A stretch of 16,667 nt of DNA from Flavobacterium psychrophilum (GCA_945890865.1 CAMDDB010000016.1:1-16667); one strand, 5' to 3'; shown: positions 8,134 to 15,714, counted from the stretch's first letter. A program made the numbers and translations. The notes: generated from the letters alone by a model not told the origin.

Positions 8134-8165
8134 AAAAAAAGACACTAATAATAGTGTCTCTTTTT
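8133..8165 (-). terminator. Rho-independent terminator of phoH
   Basis: On the minus strand, GACACTA (8158-8152) pairs perfectly with TAGTGTC (8147-8141) across a 4-nt loop, and eight T follow (8140-8133). Outer A and T runs can lengthen the stem past one mismatch. It starts nine bases after the phoH stop codon. Confidence 0.85.
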
Positions 8166-8174
8166 AGGAATAAT

Positions 8175-9131
8175 TTAATCGTTATTTTCAATGCTTTTAT
8201 ACGCATCAATAATTTTCTTGACTAATCTGTGACGCACAATGTCTTTGTCATCCAAATAGATAATTCCTACTCCTTCTACATCTTTTAAAATAAGAATGGC
8301 TTCTTTTAATCCTGAAATGGTTCTGCGGGGTAAATCGACTTGACCGGGATCACCCGTGATCATAAATTTAGCATTTTTACCCATACGCGTTAGAAACATC
8401 TTCATTTGGGAATGCGTGGTATTTTGCGCTTCATCTAAAATAACAAACGCATTATCCAAGGTGCGACCGCGCATAAAAGCCAAAGGCGCAATTTGTATAA
8501 TCCCTTTTAAAATGTAATCTTCAAGAGTTTGCGGGGGCAACATGTCACGTAAGGCATCATATAAAGGTTGCATGTAAGGATCCAATTTTTCTTTCATATC
8601 TCCAGGTAAAAAACCTAAGTTTTCACCTGCTTCTACCGCAGGACGCGTTAAAATAATTCGTTTTACTTGTTTTTCCTTTAGAGCTTTTACCGCCATGGCG
8701 ACTCCCGTATAGGTTTTTCCTGTTCCGGCCGGACCAATGGCAAAAACCATATCGTGTGTGTAAATGGTATCGACTAATTTTTGTTGGTTAGGGGTCATTG
8801 CTTTGATGAGCTTGCCGCCTATACCATGTACTAAAATTTTATCATGATCGTTCATGTGATGCACTACATCATGTTGATGTGTGGTTTCCAAAACGCGAAG
8901 TATAACGTTATCATCAATACTGTTATAACGTGAAAAATGTTGCATCAAGCGACTAAAGCGCGTTTCAAACTCGTCTAGTATTTCTGCCTCGCCAAATGCT
9001 TTCAATGTAGTGCCTCGAGCTACAATTTTTAACTTCGGGTAATATTTTTTAATACTCTCAAGATGAACATCTTGCGTCCCCCAAAACTCTTTTGGAGCAA
9101 TATCTATTAATTCTATTATTCTTTCGTTCAA
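8175..9131 (-). CDS. phoH: PhoH family P-loop ATPase
   Basis: This 318-residue protein has the classic PhoH layout: an N-terminal KH-like nucleic-acid-binding region (about 30-100), then the ATPase core with Walker A GPAGTGKT (133-140), LTRPAVEAGENLGFLPGDMKEK (161-182), Walker B ILDEAQN (231-237) and MITGDPGQVDLP (257-268). PhoH proteins are cytoplasmic ATPases/putative RNA helicases linked to phosphate stress and RNA metabolism. The start is a TTG at 9131: the conserved MNERIIEL-type N-terminus begins there, no ATG precedes it in frame, and a stop lies at 9150-9152. No good ribosome-binding site is visible. A terminator follows immediately, so it is probably monocistronic. Confidence 0.93.
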   Translation of the reverse strand: MNERIIELIDIAPKEFWGTQDVHLESIKKYYPKLKIVARGTTLKAFGEAEILDEFETRFSRLMQHFSRYNSIDDNVILRVLETTHQHDVVHHMNDHDKILVHGIGGKLIKAMTPNQQKLVDTIYTHDMVFAIGPAGTGKTYTGVAMAVKALKEKQVKRIILTRPAVEAGENLGFLPGDMKEKLDPYMQPLYDALRDMLPPQTLEDYILKGIIQIAPLAFMRGRTLDNAFVILDEAQNTTHSQMKMFLTRMGKNAKFMITGDPGQVDLPRRTISGLKEAILILKDVEGVGIIYLDDKDIVRHRLVKKIIDAYKSIENND

Positions 9132-9164
9132 GGTCTTTGTTTTTTTTAATTATTTTTGAAACGC

Positions 9165-9172
9165 TATATTTG
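9165..9172 (+). promoter_or_regulatory. candidate -7 element, distal, for the SAM adenosyltransferase-gldFG cluster
   Basis: TATATTTG matches TAnnTTTG exactly, 66 bases before the ATG at 9239. The nearest clear TTG upstream is 25 bases away (9137-9139), longer than the usual spacer. It competes with a second perfect match at 9209. Confidence 0.45.
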
Positions 9173-9187
9173 CACTAGTAATGCAAT

Positions 9188-9195
9188 CAAATTTA
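9188..9195 (-). promoter_or_regulatory. candidate -7 element for phoH
   Basis: On the minus strand this reads TAAATTTG, a TAnnTTTG match 56 bases before the phoH start codon, lying between the two candidate + strand elements. No TTG is present at normal spacing, so confidence is limited. Confidence 0.35.
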
Positions 9196-9208
9196 GTAAA
9201 AACAACCG

Positions 9209-9216
9209 TAGCTTTG
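9209..9216 (+). promoter_or_regulatory. candidate -7 element, proximal, for the SAM adenosyltransferase-gldFG cluster
   Basis: TAGCTTTG matches TAnnTTTG exactly, 22 bases before the ATG at 9239. No TTG is seen at the usual distance upstream. This or the match at 9165 probably drives the cluster. Confidence 0.4.
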
Positions 9217-9238
9217 TAAATAAGTTATAAACAAATAA

Positions 9239-10069
9239 ATGTCAATAATTACATTAACTACCGACTTTGGGCAAAAGGACTATTTTGTAGGTGCTTTGAA
9301 AGGTAAAATACTTTCTGAACTAAAAGAAGCTACGCTAGTTGACATATCGCATTCGATTGATTTATTCAATACGTTAGAGGCTAGTTATTGTATTGAAGCT
9401 TCCTATGGAAGTTTTCCAAAAGGTACCATTCACATCATTGGAGTAGATAGTGAACGCGTGGGCGACACCCAACATATAGCATTACAATGGGATGATCATT
9501 TTTTTATTTGTGCCGATAATGGTATTTTAAATGCCTTACTGCAAAAAAAAGTTGCGCAAAAAATGGTGGCCATCAATATTCACGAACGTTTACATAGTAG
9601 TGCCAGTGATATGGATGTTTTTGTGGCTGTGGCTTGTCATCTAGCCCGAGGTGGATTATTGAATGTAATAGGAAAAGATATTAGCGAATTAAAACCCGTA
9701 AATGCTGTAAGTACAAATGTTTCAAATGACTTGAAAACCATAAAAGGACAAATCATTTACATCGATTCATTTGGGAATTGTGTTACTAATGTCTCGCAAA
9801 AACAGTTTCTAGAAGTGGCCCGGAACCGAAAATTTGAAATTCAGGTAAAAAACAAAAAACTGACACGCATTCATAAACACTATTCTGATTTTCCGGTAGC
9901 CGAGAATAAACAATTGAAAGACTTTGAAGGTGATTTTTTAGGACTATTCAACGAAAATGGTTTTTTGGAAATTGCTATTTACAAAAGCAATCCCAAAACT
10001 GTAGGCTCAGCATCTACCTTGTTGGGTATAAAATTTAGAGACACTATAACTATCGAATTTAAAAATTAA
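9239..10069 (+). CDS. SAM hydroxide adenosyltransferase family protein (DUF62)
   Basis: This 276-residue cytoplasmic protein belongs to the DUF62/fluorinase-like superfamily, whose characterised non-halogenase members use water to split S-adenosylmethionine into adenosine and methionine. Signatures: TDFGQKDYFVG (8-18), IIGVDSE with Asp70, CADNGIL (91-97), DVFVAVACHLARGG (126-139), and in the C-terminal domain IDSFGNCVTN (175-184) and LFNENGFLEIAI (236-247), which form the adenosine pocket. By eye, the Arg and His of the Asp-Arg-His triad described for the archaeal enzyme align with Thr77 and Ser123 here, so chemistry may differ; homologues in Bacteroidetes may share this. It is the first gene of a cluster with the monooxygenase-fold protein and gldFG. 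Confidence 0.87.
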   Translation: MSIITLTTDFGQKDYFVGALKGKILSELKEATLVDISHSIDLFNTLEASYCIEASYGSFPKGTIHIIGVDSERVGDTQHIALQWDDHFFICADNGILNALLQKKVAQKMVAINIHERLHSSASDMDVFVAVACHLARGGLLNVIGKDISELKPVNAVSTNVSNDLKTIKGQIIYIDSFGNCVTNVSQKQFLEVARNRKFEIQVKNKKLTRIHKHYSDFPVAENKQLKDFEGDFLGLFNENGFLEIAIYKSNPKTVGSASTLLGIKFRDTITIEFKN

Positions 10070-10071
10070 TC

Positions 10072-10368
10072 ATGTTCATAAGAATCGTAAAAATGCGTTT
10101 TCACGAAGCTACAATTGCTGCTTTTCTATCCAATTTTGAAGAAGTGAAATACCACATCAGAAATTTTGAAGGCAATCTATTTCTTGAACTGTATCAAGAC
10201 AAAAATGACCCATGCCTATTTTTCACTTATAGTTATTGGGATAACGAAGCGGCTTTAGAAAAGTATAGAAACTCTACACTATTTAACGAAGTTTGGAGTT
10301 ATACTAAAACACTTTTTAGCGATAAACCCGAAGCGTGGAGTGTGGAGCGATTGGTTACGTTAGATTAG
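10072..10368 (+). CDS. antibiotic biosynthesis monooxygenase (ABM) domain protein
   Basis: This is a 98-residue single-domain protein of the dimeric ferredoxin-like ABM fold: a first strand FIRIVKMRF (2-10), a helix, the NLFLELYQDKNDPCLFFTYSYW region (35-56) and the family pattern YSYWDNEAALEKY (53-65) leading into a second helix. Some members are cofactor-free quinol monooxygenases, others degrade haem; the residues seen do not decide. The start is an ATG two bases after the preceding stop, so translation is probably coupled to the DUF62 gene. Function in this cluster is unknown. Confidence 0.78.
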   Translation: MFIRIVKMRFHEATIAAFLSNFEEVKYHIRNFEGNLFLELYQDKNDPCLFFTYSYWDNEAALEKYRNSTLFNEVWSYTKTLFSDKPEAWSVERLVTLD

Positions 10369-10400
10369 GTGATGGATGTTGGGAGATGGGAATAAACCTG

Positions 10401-10474
10401 ACCCGAGGCGAAGCCGAACGGAGCGAAGCTAAACTTCAACCGAGGCAAAGCTGTAAAGAGAGAAGCTAAACCTG
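10401..10474 (+). repeat. two adjacent 37-nt imperfect direct repeats between the ABM gene and gldF
   Basis: Unit 1 (10401-10437) and unit 2 (10438-10474) abut exactly and agree at 28 of 37 positions by eye. Both contain CCGAGGC, then AAGC, then GAAGCTAAAC. The eight bases before unit 1 (TAAACCTG) repeat the end of unit 2, giving a partial third copy. Within each unit an 18-19-nt half also recurs (GAGGCGAAGC, GAGCGAAGC). The array fills most of the 127-base gap; no clear promoter or terminator is seen there. Confidence 0.75.
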
Positions 10475-10495
10475 AAACAAAAAAATAAAAAACAA

Positions 10496-11221
10496 ATGAA
10501 AGCATTATTACTTCGCGAAATAAAATCCTTTTTTGGATCGCCCATTGGTTATTTGGTGATTGCTATTTTTCTTTTACTCAATGGCTTATTCCTTTGGGTT
10601 TTTGAAGGCGAATTCAATATCTTAAATTCAGGCTTTGCCGATCTAGGCCCATTTTTTAAATTAGCTCCTTGGATATTGATTTTTTTAATACCAGCAGTTA
10701 CCATGCGTAGTTTTTCAGATGAGAAAAAGCAAGGTACGCTCGAATTATTATTTACAAAACCTCTATCCAACTGGGATATCGTCAACGGTAAATTTTTTGG
10801 TGCTTTTATTTTAATTGTATTGGCCATTGTGCCTACCGTGATGTATGTATGCACCATTTCGTATTTTGGGAATCCGCAAGGCAACATTGACTTGGGAAGT
10901 ACCTTGGGGTCCTATTTTGGCTTGTTATTTTTAATAGGTGCCTATACGGCCATCGGAATTTTCACATCTACCCTTTCCGATAATCAAATTGTAGCTTTTA
11001 TTTTAGCTGTTTTTTGTTGTTTCTTTTTCTATTTTGGATTTGATGGCATTGCTACTCTTCTAGGAAATTACAGTTCGTTGTTTGCTGCTTTAGGAATGGA
11101 TTTTCACTATAAAAGCATGAGTCGTGGAGTAATCGACACCCGAGATATCGTATATTTTGTGAGTGTGACATTTTTATTTTTATCCGCAACGGTTTATCAA
11201 CTTAAATCTTTGAAATGGTAA
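10496..11221 (+). CDS. gldF: gliding motility-associated ABC transporter permease GldF
   Basis: This 241-residue integral membrane protein has six predicted transmembrane segments (about 17-36, 56-70, 100-121, 138-158, 164-184, 217-235). It carries the ABC-2-type permease signature EKKQGTLELLFTKPLS (76-91) between segments 2 and 3, which contacts the ATPase. In Flavobacterium, GldF with GldG and the ATPase GldA forms a transporter in the cytoplasmic membrane required for gliding in F. johnsoniae, though its substrate is not settled. GldG follows with overlapping stop and start, which strongly supports the name over a generic ABC-2 permease. No gldA is in this window. Confidence 0.93.
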   Translation: MKALLLREIKSFFGSPIGYLVIAIFLLLNGLFLWVFEGEFNILNSGFADLGPFFKLAPWILIFLIPAVTMRSFSDEKKQGTLELLFTKPLSNWDIVNGKFFGAFILIVLAIVPTVMYVCTISYFGNPQGNIDLGSTLGSYFGLLFLIGAYTAIGIFTSTLSDNQIVAFILAVFCCFFFYFGFDGIATLLGNYSSLFAALGMDFHYKSMSRGVIDTRDIVYFVSVTFLFLSATVYQLKSLKW

Positions 11222-12906
11222 TGAAGACAAATAAAATAAAAGCTTTAAATCAATTGGGTATTATATTAATCGTTTTGATCGTACTTAATGTACTGAGTCA
11301 TTTCTCTTTCAAACGATTTGATCTAACGCATGACCAACGGTATACCTTATCGGAAACAACATTAAAAATCATTGAGAATATCGACAGTCCGTTGTATGTA
11401 GATGTATATTTAGAAGGCAACTTTCCGTCCGAATTTAAACGTTTACAAAACGAGACCAAGCAATTATTAGAAGAATTTTCAGCGTACAATTCTAATATTG
11501 TATTTCAATTTAAAAACCCTATTGAAAAAGAAACCATGCGTGTAGAAGTTATGAAAGATTTCTACGAACGAGGCATGCAACCGTTGAGTATTACAGTAGA
11601 GGAAAAAGGAAAACAATCGCAAGAAGTGGTGTTTCCTTGGGCACAAGCAACCTATGGAGAAAAATTTACCAAAGTAAGCCTGTTAAAAAACCTTATGGGT
11701 GCTTCAACCGAAGAAAAAGTGATCAGTTCGGTTCAGCATTTGGAATTTGGATTTGCGGAAGCCATCACTAAAATTTCGAAAGAAAAACAAAAGAAAATTG
11801 CGGTAATCAAAGGTAACGGAGAATTACAAGATCCTTTCATCGCAGATTTTGTAAAGTCGGTACGCGAAAGTTACTATATCGGAACTTTTACCTTGGATTC
11901 TGTTCAAAAACAACAACCGAAACAAACGCTTGCAGCACTAAAAAAATATGATTTAGCGATCATCGCTAAACCAACGGAGGCCTTTACGGAAGCTGAAAAA
12001 CAAGTACTAGATCAATTCATAATAAACGGCGGCAAGACGCTGTGGTTGATGGATGCGGTTGCTGCAGATATGGACAGTTTATACAATGAAACAGGGACTA
12101 TTTTAGCCTATCCACGCGACTTAAATTTAACCGACGTATTTTTCAAATATGGTATTCGGATGAATCCACTATTGATCAAAGATGAATATGCTACACCCAT
12201 TAAAATAGCGACAGGTAGTCAAGGAAGTGAAACCCAATTGCAACAATACAATTGGAAATTTTCTCCCTTTATTTATCCTACTTCTACTCATCCTATTGTG
12301 AAAAATATGGAGGGAATTAAGTTTGAATTTTCGAGTCCGATAGAATTGTTAAAAAATGACTTAAAAAAGACCGTGTTATTGAGTTCCTCAGAATACTCTA
12401 AAACAATTGGTACCCCCACTCCAATTTCGCTAGCCTCCATTACCGAAGAAACCACCCCAGAGGAATACGCTGGAAAAGGATTGCTTCCCGTAGCGGTTAT
12501 GCTAGAAGGAAAATTTAAATCGGCCTACCAAAACAGGGTATTGCCTTTTGCTGATGACCAGTTTCAAGCACTTGGTAAAGAAAATAAAATGATCGTCATT
12601 GCCGATGGTGATGTGATTAAGAATCAATTAGACAAAGGCATGCCACTAGAATTAGGATTCGATAAATGGACCAATCAGTTGTATGGCAATAAAGAGTTTT
12701 TACTCAATTGTGTTAATTATTTACTAGACGACAACGGACTTATTAACATCAGAAGTAAAGATGTTGATTTGCCCTTATTGAACAAAGAAGAAGTTTATGC
12801 CAATTATACCAGCGCACAGCTAATAACTGTTGGAGTACCACTACTAATTTTAGCCCTATTTGGTTTTTTATTTACCTTCCTTCGCAAAAAAAAATATAGC
12901 CGCTAG
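11221..12906 (+). CDS. gldG: gliding motility-associated ABC transporter auxiliary protein GldG
   Basis: I start GldG at the ATG at 11221, which overlaps the gldF stop as TAATG (561 residues). An ATG at 11215 is also in frame and would add two residues. The protein has an N-terminal membrane anchor (about 12-28), then RFDLTHDQRYTLSETT, the conserved opening of the GldG/ABC auxiliary family, a long extracytoplasmic domain that includes KTLWLMDAV (a GIFT-like domain), and a C-terminal membrane segment (about 534-554) followed by RKKKYSR. This topology matches F. johnsoniae GldG, partner of GldF. The stop-start overlap implies translational coupling. A separate promoter for dnaN lies just downstream. 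Confidence 0.94.
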   Translation: MKTNKIKALNQLGIILIVLIVLNVLSHFSFKRFDLTHDQRYTLSETTLKIIENIDSPLYVDVYLEGNFPSEFKRLQNETKQLLEEFSAYNSNIVFQFKNPIEKETMRVEVMKDFYERGMQPLSITVEEKGKQSQEVVFPWAQATYGEKFTKVSLLKNLMGASTEEKVISSVQHLEFGFAEAITKISKEKQKKIAVIKGNGELQDPFIADFVKSVRESYYIGTFTLDSVQKQQPKQTLAALKKYDLAIIAKPTEAFTEAEKQVLDQFIINGGKTLWLMDAVAADMDSLYNETGTILAYPRDLNLTDVFFKYGIRMNPLLIKDEYATPIKIATGSQGSETQLQQYNWKFSPFIYPTSTHPIVKNMEGIKFEFSSPIELLKNDLKKTVLLSSSEYSKTIGTPTPISLASITEETTPEEYAGKGLLPVAVMLEGKFKSAYQNRVLPFADDQFQALGKENKMIVIADGDVIKNQLDKGMPLELGFDKWTNQLYGNKEFLLNCVNYLLDDNGLINIRSKDVDLPLLNKEEVYANYTSAQLITVGVPLLILALFGFLFTFLRKKKYSR

Positions 12907-12923
12907 TTGTTGATAATTTGTTT

Positions 12924-12953
12924 TTGCAATTGAGTAGATTTAGAATATATTTG
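12924..12953 (+). promoter_or_regulatory. dnaN: two-box Bacteroidetes promoter of dnaN
   Basis: A TTG (12924-12926) is followed by a 19-base spacer and TATATTTG (12946-12953). Both boxes and the spacing fit the Bacteroidetes -33/-7 consensus; it is the best promoter in the window. It lies 40 bases before the chosen dnaN start. Confidence 0.75.
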
Positions 12954-12992
12954 TGAAATATAAAATCAATAACGATTTTAAAATACATGATG

Positions 12993-14111
12993 ATGAAGTT
13001 TATAGTATCAAGTTCGTATTTATTAAAACAATTACAAGTTTTAGGAAGTGTTATTAACAGTAGTAACACTTTACCAATTCTTGATAATTTTTTGTTTGAA
13101 TTAGACAATAACTTATTAAAAGTTTCGGCTTCCGATTTAGAAACCACTATGACGGCAACGTTAGAAATTGATTCTAAAAGTCAAGGAAGTGTAGCCATTC
13201 CGGCTAAACTTTTATTGGATATTTTAAAAACCTTTCCAGAACAACCGCTTACTTTTACAGTTGAAGATAATTCTACCGTAGAAATTAGTTCCAATTCTGG
13301 AAAATATGCTATTGCCTATGCTCCTGGAGAAGAATTTCCAAAAGCAGTAGTTTTAGACGATCCATCCAAAACAATTGTTCCCGCTGAAGTATTAGCTACT
13401 GCAGTAAGCAAAACAATCTTTGCCGCTGGAAATGATGATTTACGCCCAGTAATGAGTGGTGTTTTCTTTCAATTTTCACCAGAAGGATTAATTTTTGTAG
13501 CTACCGATGCGCACAAATTAGTTAAATACGCACGAACCGATGTTAAAGCATCGCAAGTGGCCGATTTTATTATGCCAAAAAAACCTTTGAATATTTTAAA
13601 AGGGATTCTTGGTGCTTCTGATGCAGAAGTGGCTATCGAATATAACGATTCCAACGCTACATTCTCGTTTGAAAATTATGTGTTGACTTGCCGTTTAATT
13701 GATGGAAAATATCCAAATTATGAAGCAGTTATTCCGAAAGAAAATCCTAATAAATTATTAATCAATAGAGTACAATTTTTAAACTCGGTTCGTCGTGTGG
13801 CCATTTTTGCAAACAAAACCACCCACCAAATCCGTTTAAAAATCGCTGGAACCGAATTGAATATTTCGGCAGAAGATATTGATTATTCTAACAAAGCAGA
13901 TGAGCGTTTAACCTGTGATTACCAAGGAGATGACATGCAAATTGGTTTCAACTCTCGTTTCTTAACCGAAATGTTAAACAATTTATCTAGCGACGAAATC
14001 CAATTGGAAATGTCGATGCCAAACCGCGCGGGAATTTTAACTCCAGTTGATGGCTTAGACGAAGGTGAAACTATTACTATGTTAGTTATGCCTGTAATGT
14101 TGAGCAATTAA
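12993..14111 (+). CDS. dnaN: DNA polymerase III subunit beta (sliding clamp)
   Basis: DnaN forms the ring-shaped dimer that tethers DNA polymerase III to the template and serves as a docking platform for repair proteins. The 372-residue length is standard for the three clamp domains (about 1-120, 125-240, 245-372). Recognisable segments are KFIVSSSYLLKQLQ, NTLPILDNF, SASDLETTM, FAAGNDDLRPVMSGV, ATDAHKLVKYAR and the C-terminal MLVMPVMLSN. Three ATGs are tandem and in frame (12987, 12990, 12993); family proteins begin MKFIVSS, so I chose the third. The gene has its own promoter and a strong terminator. It is not beside dnaA here. Confidence 0.97.
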   Translation: MKFIVSSSYLLKQLQVLGSVINSSNTLPILDNFLFELDNNLLKVSASDLETTMTATLEIDSKSQGSVAIPAKLLLDILKTFPEQPLTFTVEDNSTVEISSNSGKYAIAYAPGEEFPKAVVLDDPSKTIVPAEVLATAVSKTIFAAGNDDLRPVMSGVFFQFSPEGLIFVATDAHKLVKYARTDVKASQVADFIMPKKPLNILKGILGASDAEVAIEYNDSNATFSFENYVLTCRLIDGKYPNYEAVIPKENPNKLLINRVQFLNSVRRVAIFANKTTHQIRLKIAGTELNISAEDIDYSNKADERLTCDYQGDDMQIGFNSRFLTEMLNNLSSDEIQLEMSMPNRAGILTPVDGLDEGETITMLVMPVMLSN

Positions 14112-14135
14112 AACTAAAAAACAATCTTTACTTAT

Positions 14136-14171
14136 AAACCACTCTACTTTCCAGTAGAGTGGTTTTTTTTT
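14136..14171 (+). terminator. Rho-independent terminator of dnaN
   Basis: AAACCACTCTACT (14136-14148) pairs without mismatch with AGTAGAGTGGTTT (14153-14165) across the loop TTCC, and the T-run continues to 14171. It is 25 bases after the dnaN stop. The 13-bp perfect stem makes it the strongest terminator here. Confidence 0.93.
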
Positions 14172-14254
14172 ATGAAATGCAACGAACGTATTACTTTATT
14201 TAAGGTCTTCAGATAAGTAAATAATGGAAGACTTGGTATAACAAAAAAACTTGC

Positions 14255-14282
14255 AACTTCTAACTTCTAACTTCCGACTTTA
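14255..14282 (+). repeat. heptamer repeat array upstream of mnmE
   Basis: Four consecutive 7-mers: AACTTCT, AACTTCT, AACTTCC, GACTTTA. They end three bases before the -7 element of mnmE, so they occupy the -33 region and above. From memory, short intergenic arrays of this style (AACTT-rich heptads) are common in flavobacteria; their role is unknown to me. Confidence 0.7.
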
Positions 14283-14285
14283 ATT

Positions 14286-14293
14286 TATCTTTG
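14286..14293 (+). promoter_or_regulatory. Bacteroidetes -7 element for mnmE
   Basis: TATCTTTG matches TAnnTTTG exactly, 17 bases before the mnmE ATG, so the leader would be very short. No TTG lies at the expected distance; heptamer repeats occupy that place. Confidence 0.6.
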
Positions 14294-14310
14294 CGCAATA
14301 ACGAAAGAAC

Positions 14311-15705
14311 ATGATTCCACAAGAAACCATTGTTGCACTAGCCACACCTTCAGGAGCAGGTGCTATTGCTATTATTCGATTATCAGGAAAAGACGCAATA
14401 GCTATTGCAGCCCAGGTATTTCAATCGGTTTCAGGAAAAGATATTACAAAGCAAAAATCACACACCCTTCATTTGGGTCATATTATTGACGATACAAAAG
14501 TATTTGACCAAGTACTTCTTTCCATTTTCAAAGGTCCGAATTCCTATACTGGCGAACATGTGGTCGAGATTTCCTGTCACGGTTCGGTTTTTATACAACA
14601 ACAAATCATACAATTATTACTTCGAAAAGGAGCAAAAATGGCGCAAGCGGGAGAATTTACCTTACGTGCTTTTTTAAACGGAAAACTAGATTTATCTCAA
14701 GCCGAAGCGGTGGCCGATTTAATTGCATCTGATAACGAAGCGAGTCATCAAATTGCCATGCAACAAATGCGCGGTGGATTCAGTAACGAGATTGCCAAAT
14801 TACGGGAGGAATTATTAAATTTTGCTTCCTTAATTGAATTGGAATTAGACTTTGCCGAAGAAGATGTCGCTTTTGCCGATAGAACCGCATTCTATGAATT
14901 AATTAATCGCATTGAATTTGTTCTGAAACGATTAATTGACTCATTTGCTGTTGGAAATGTTATCAAAAATGGAATTCCGGTGGCCATTGTGGGCGAACCT
15001 AATGTAGGAAAATCAACTCTTTTAAATGCTTTATTAAACGAAGAACGCGCCATAGTTTCTGACATTGCTGGAACAACACGTGATACGATTGAAGATGAAT
15101 TGGTTATTAACGGAATTGGTTTCCGTTTCATTGACACTGCAGGAATACGCGAAACAAAAGATGTGGTAGAAAGTATCGGAATTCAAAAAACATTTGAGAA
15201 AATTGAACAAGCGCAAGTAGTTTTATTTATTTTAGATGGAAGATGGATGATGGAAGCTGGAAGTTTAGAAGCCGTTAAAATTGAATTCGAAAAAATTAAA
15301 AACAAATTCCCATTAAAACCAATAGTAGTTATTGCTAATAAAGCTGATTTGCTTTCAGAAGATCAAAAAAACAATATTCAAGCAGCAATTGAAAATATAC
15401 TTTTCCTAAGTGCCAAAGAGAAAGTTGGTATTGACGAACTTAAAAATATGCTTCTTTCTTTTGTAAATACGGGTGCACTTAGAAACAACGAAACGATTGT
15501 AACCAATACGCGTCATTATGATTCGCTATTAAAAGCGTTAGAAGAAATTCAGAAAGTAAAATGGGGATTAGACTCTGGAATTTCATCTGATTTAATGGCA
15601 ATTGACATTAGAAGTGCTTTATTTTTCTTTGGCGAAATTACCGGTGAAGTAACTAACGATGAGTTACTTGGTAATATTTTTGCTAACTTCTGTATCGGCA
15701 AATAA
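14311..15705 (+). CDS. mnmE: tRNA uridine-5-carboxymethylaminomethyl(34) synthesis GTPase MnmE
   Basis: MnmE (TrmE/ThdF) works with MnmG to modify the wobble uridine of certain tRNAs. The 464-residue protein is complete. The N-terminal folate-binding domain starts IPQETIVALATP and includes GPNSYTGEHVVEISCHG (75-91). The helical domain carries the inserted Ras-like G domain: G1 GEPNVGKST (228-236), G2 AGTTRD (253-258), G3 DTAG (275-278), G4 NKAD (343-346), G5 SAK (367-369). The C-terminus is the invariant FCIGK with Cys461. The stop codon lies inside a 7-bp inverted repeat and the element genes begin 256 bases on, so the 3' end looks like a used integration site that preserves the reading frame. 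Confidence 0.98.
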   Translation: MIPQETIVALATPSGAGAIAIIRLSGKDAIAIAAQVFQSVSGKDITKQKSHTLHLGHIIDDTKVFDQVLLSIFKGPNSYTGEHVVEISCHGSVFIQQQIIQLLLRKGAKMAQAGEFTLRAFLNGKLDLSQAEAVADLIASDNEASHQIAMQQMRGGFSNEIAKLREELLNFASLIELELDFAEEDVAFADRTAFYELINRIEFVLKRLIDSFAVGNVIKNGIPVAIVGEPNVGKSTLLNALLNEERAIVSDIAGTTRDTIEDELVINGIGFRFIDTAGIRETKDVVESIGIQKTFEKIEQAQVVLFILDGRWMMEAGSLEAVKIEFEKIKNKFPLKPIVVIANKADLLSEDQKNNIQAAIENILFLSAKEKVGIDELKNMLLSFVNTGALRNNETIVTNTRHYDSLLKALEEIQKVKWGLDSGISSDLMAIDIRSALFFFGEITGEVTNDELLGNIFANFCIGK

Positions 15706-15714
15706 ACGCCGATA
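15693..15714. other. putative attachment site core (attL) at the mnmE 3' end
   Basis: TATCGGC (15693-15699) and GCCGATA (15708-15714) are a perfect 7-bp inverted repeat around the 8-base spacer AAATAAAC, which contains the mnmE stop codon. Inverted 7-bp half-sites around a 6-8-base crossover region are the usual shape of tyrosine-recombinase core sites. The 3' end of mnmE is a known integration target (SGI1 in Salmonella uses it). The right-hand copy is outside the window, so the exact att extent cannot be shown. Confidence 0.6.

Noticed and set aside
8101..8145. 15-residue extension of PurC
   Set aside because: It covers the purC -7 element and part of the phoH terminator, and the family starts near the ATG at 8100.
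12872..13147. Minus-strand open frame across the dnaN promoter and start
   Set aside because: It is the shadow of gldG and dnaN, with lysine/asparagine-rich, family-less sequence and no promoter.
14205..14236. Inverted repeat GTCTTC / GAAGAC between dnaN and mnmE
   Set aside because: Only six pairs with a 16-base loop; expected by chance in this composition and without a U-tract.
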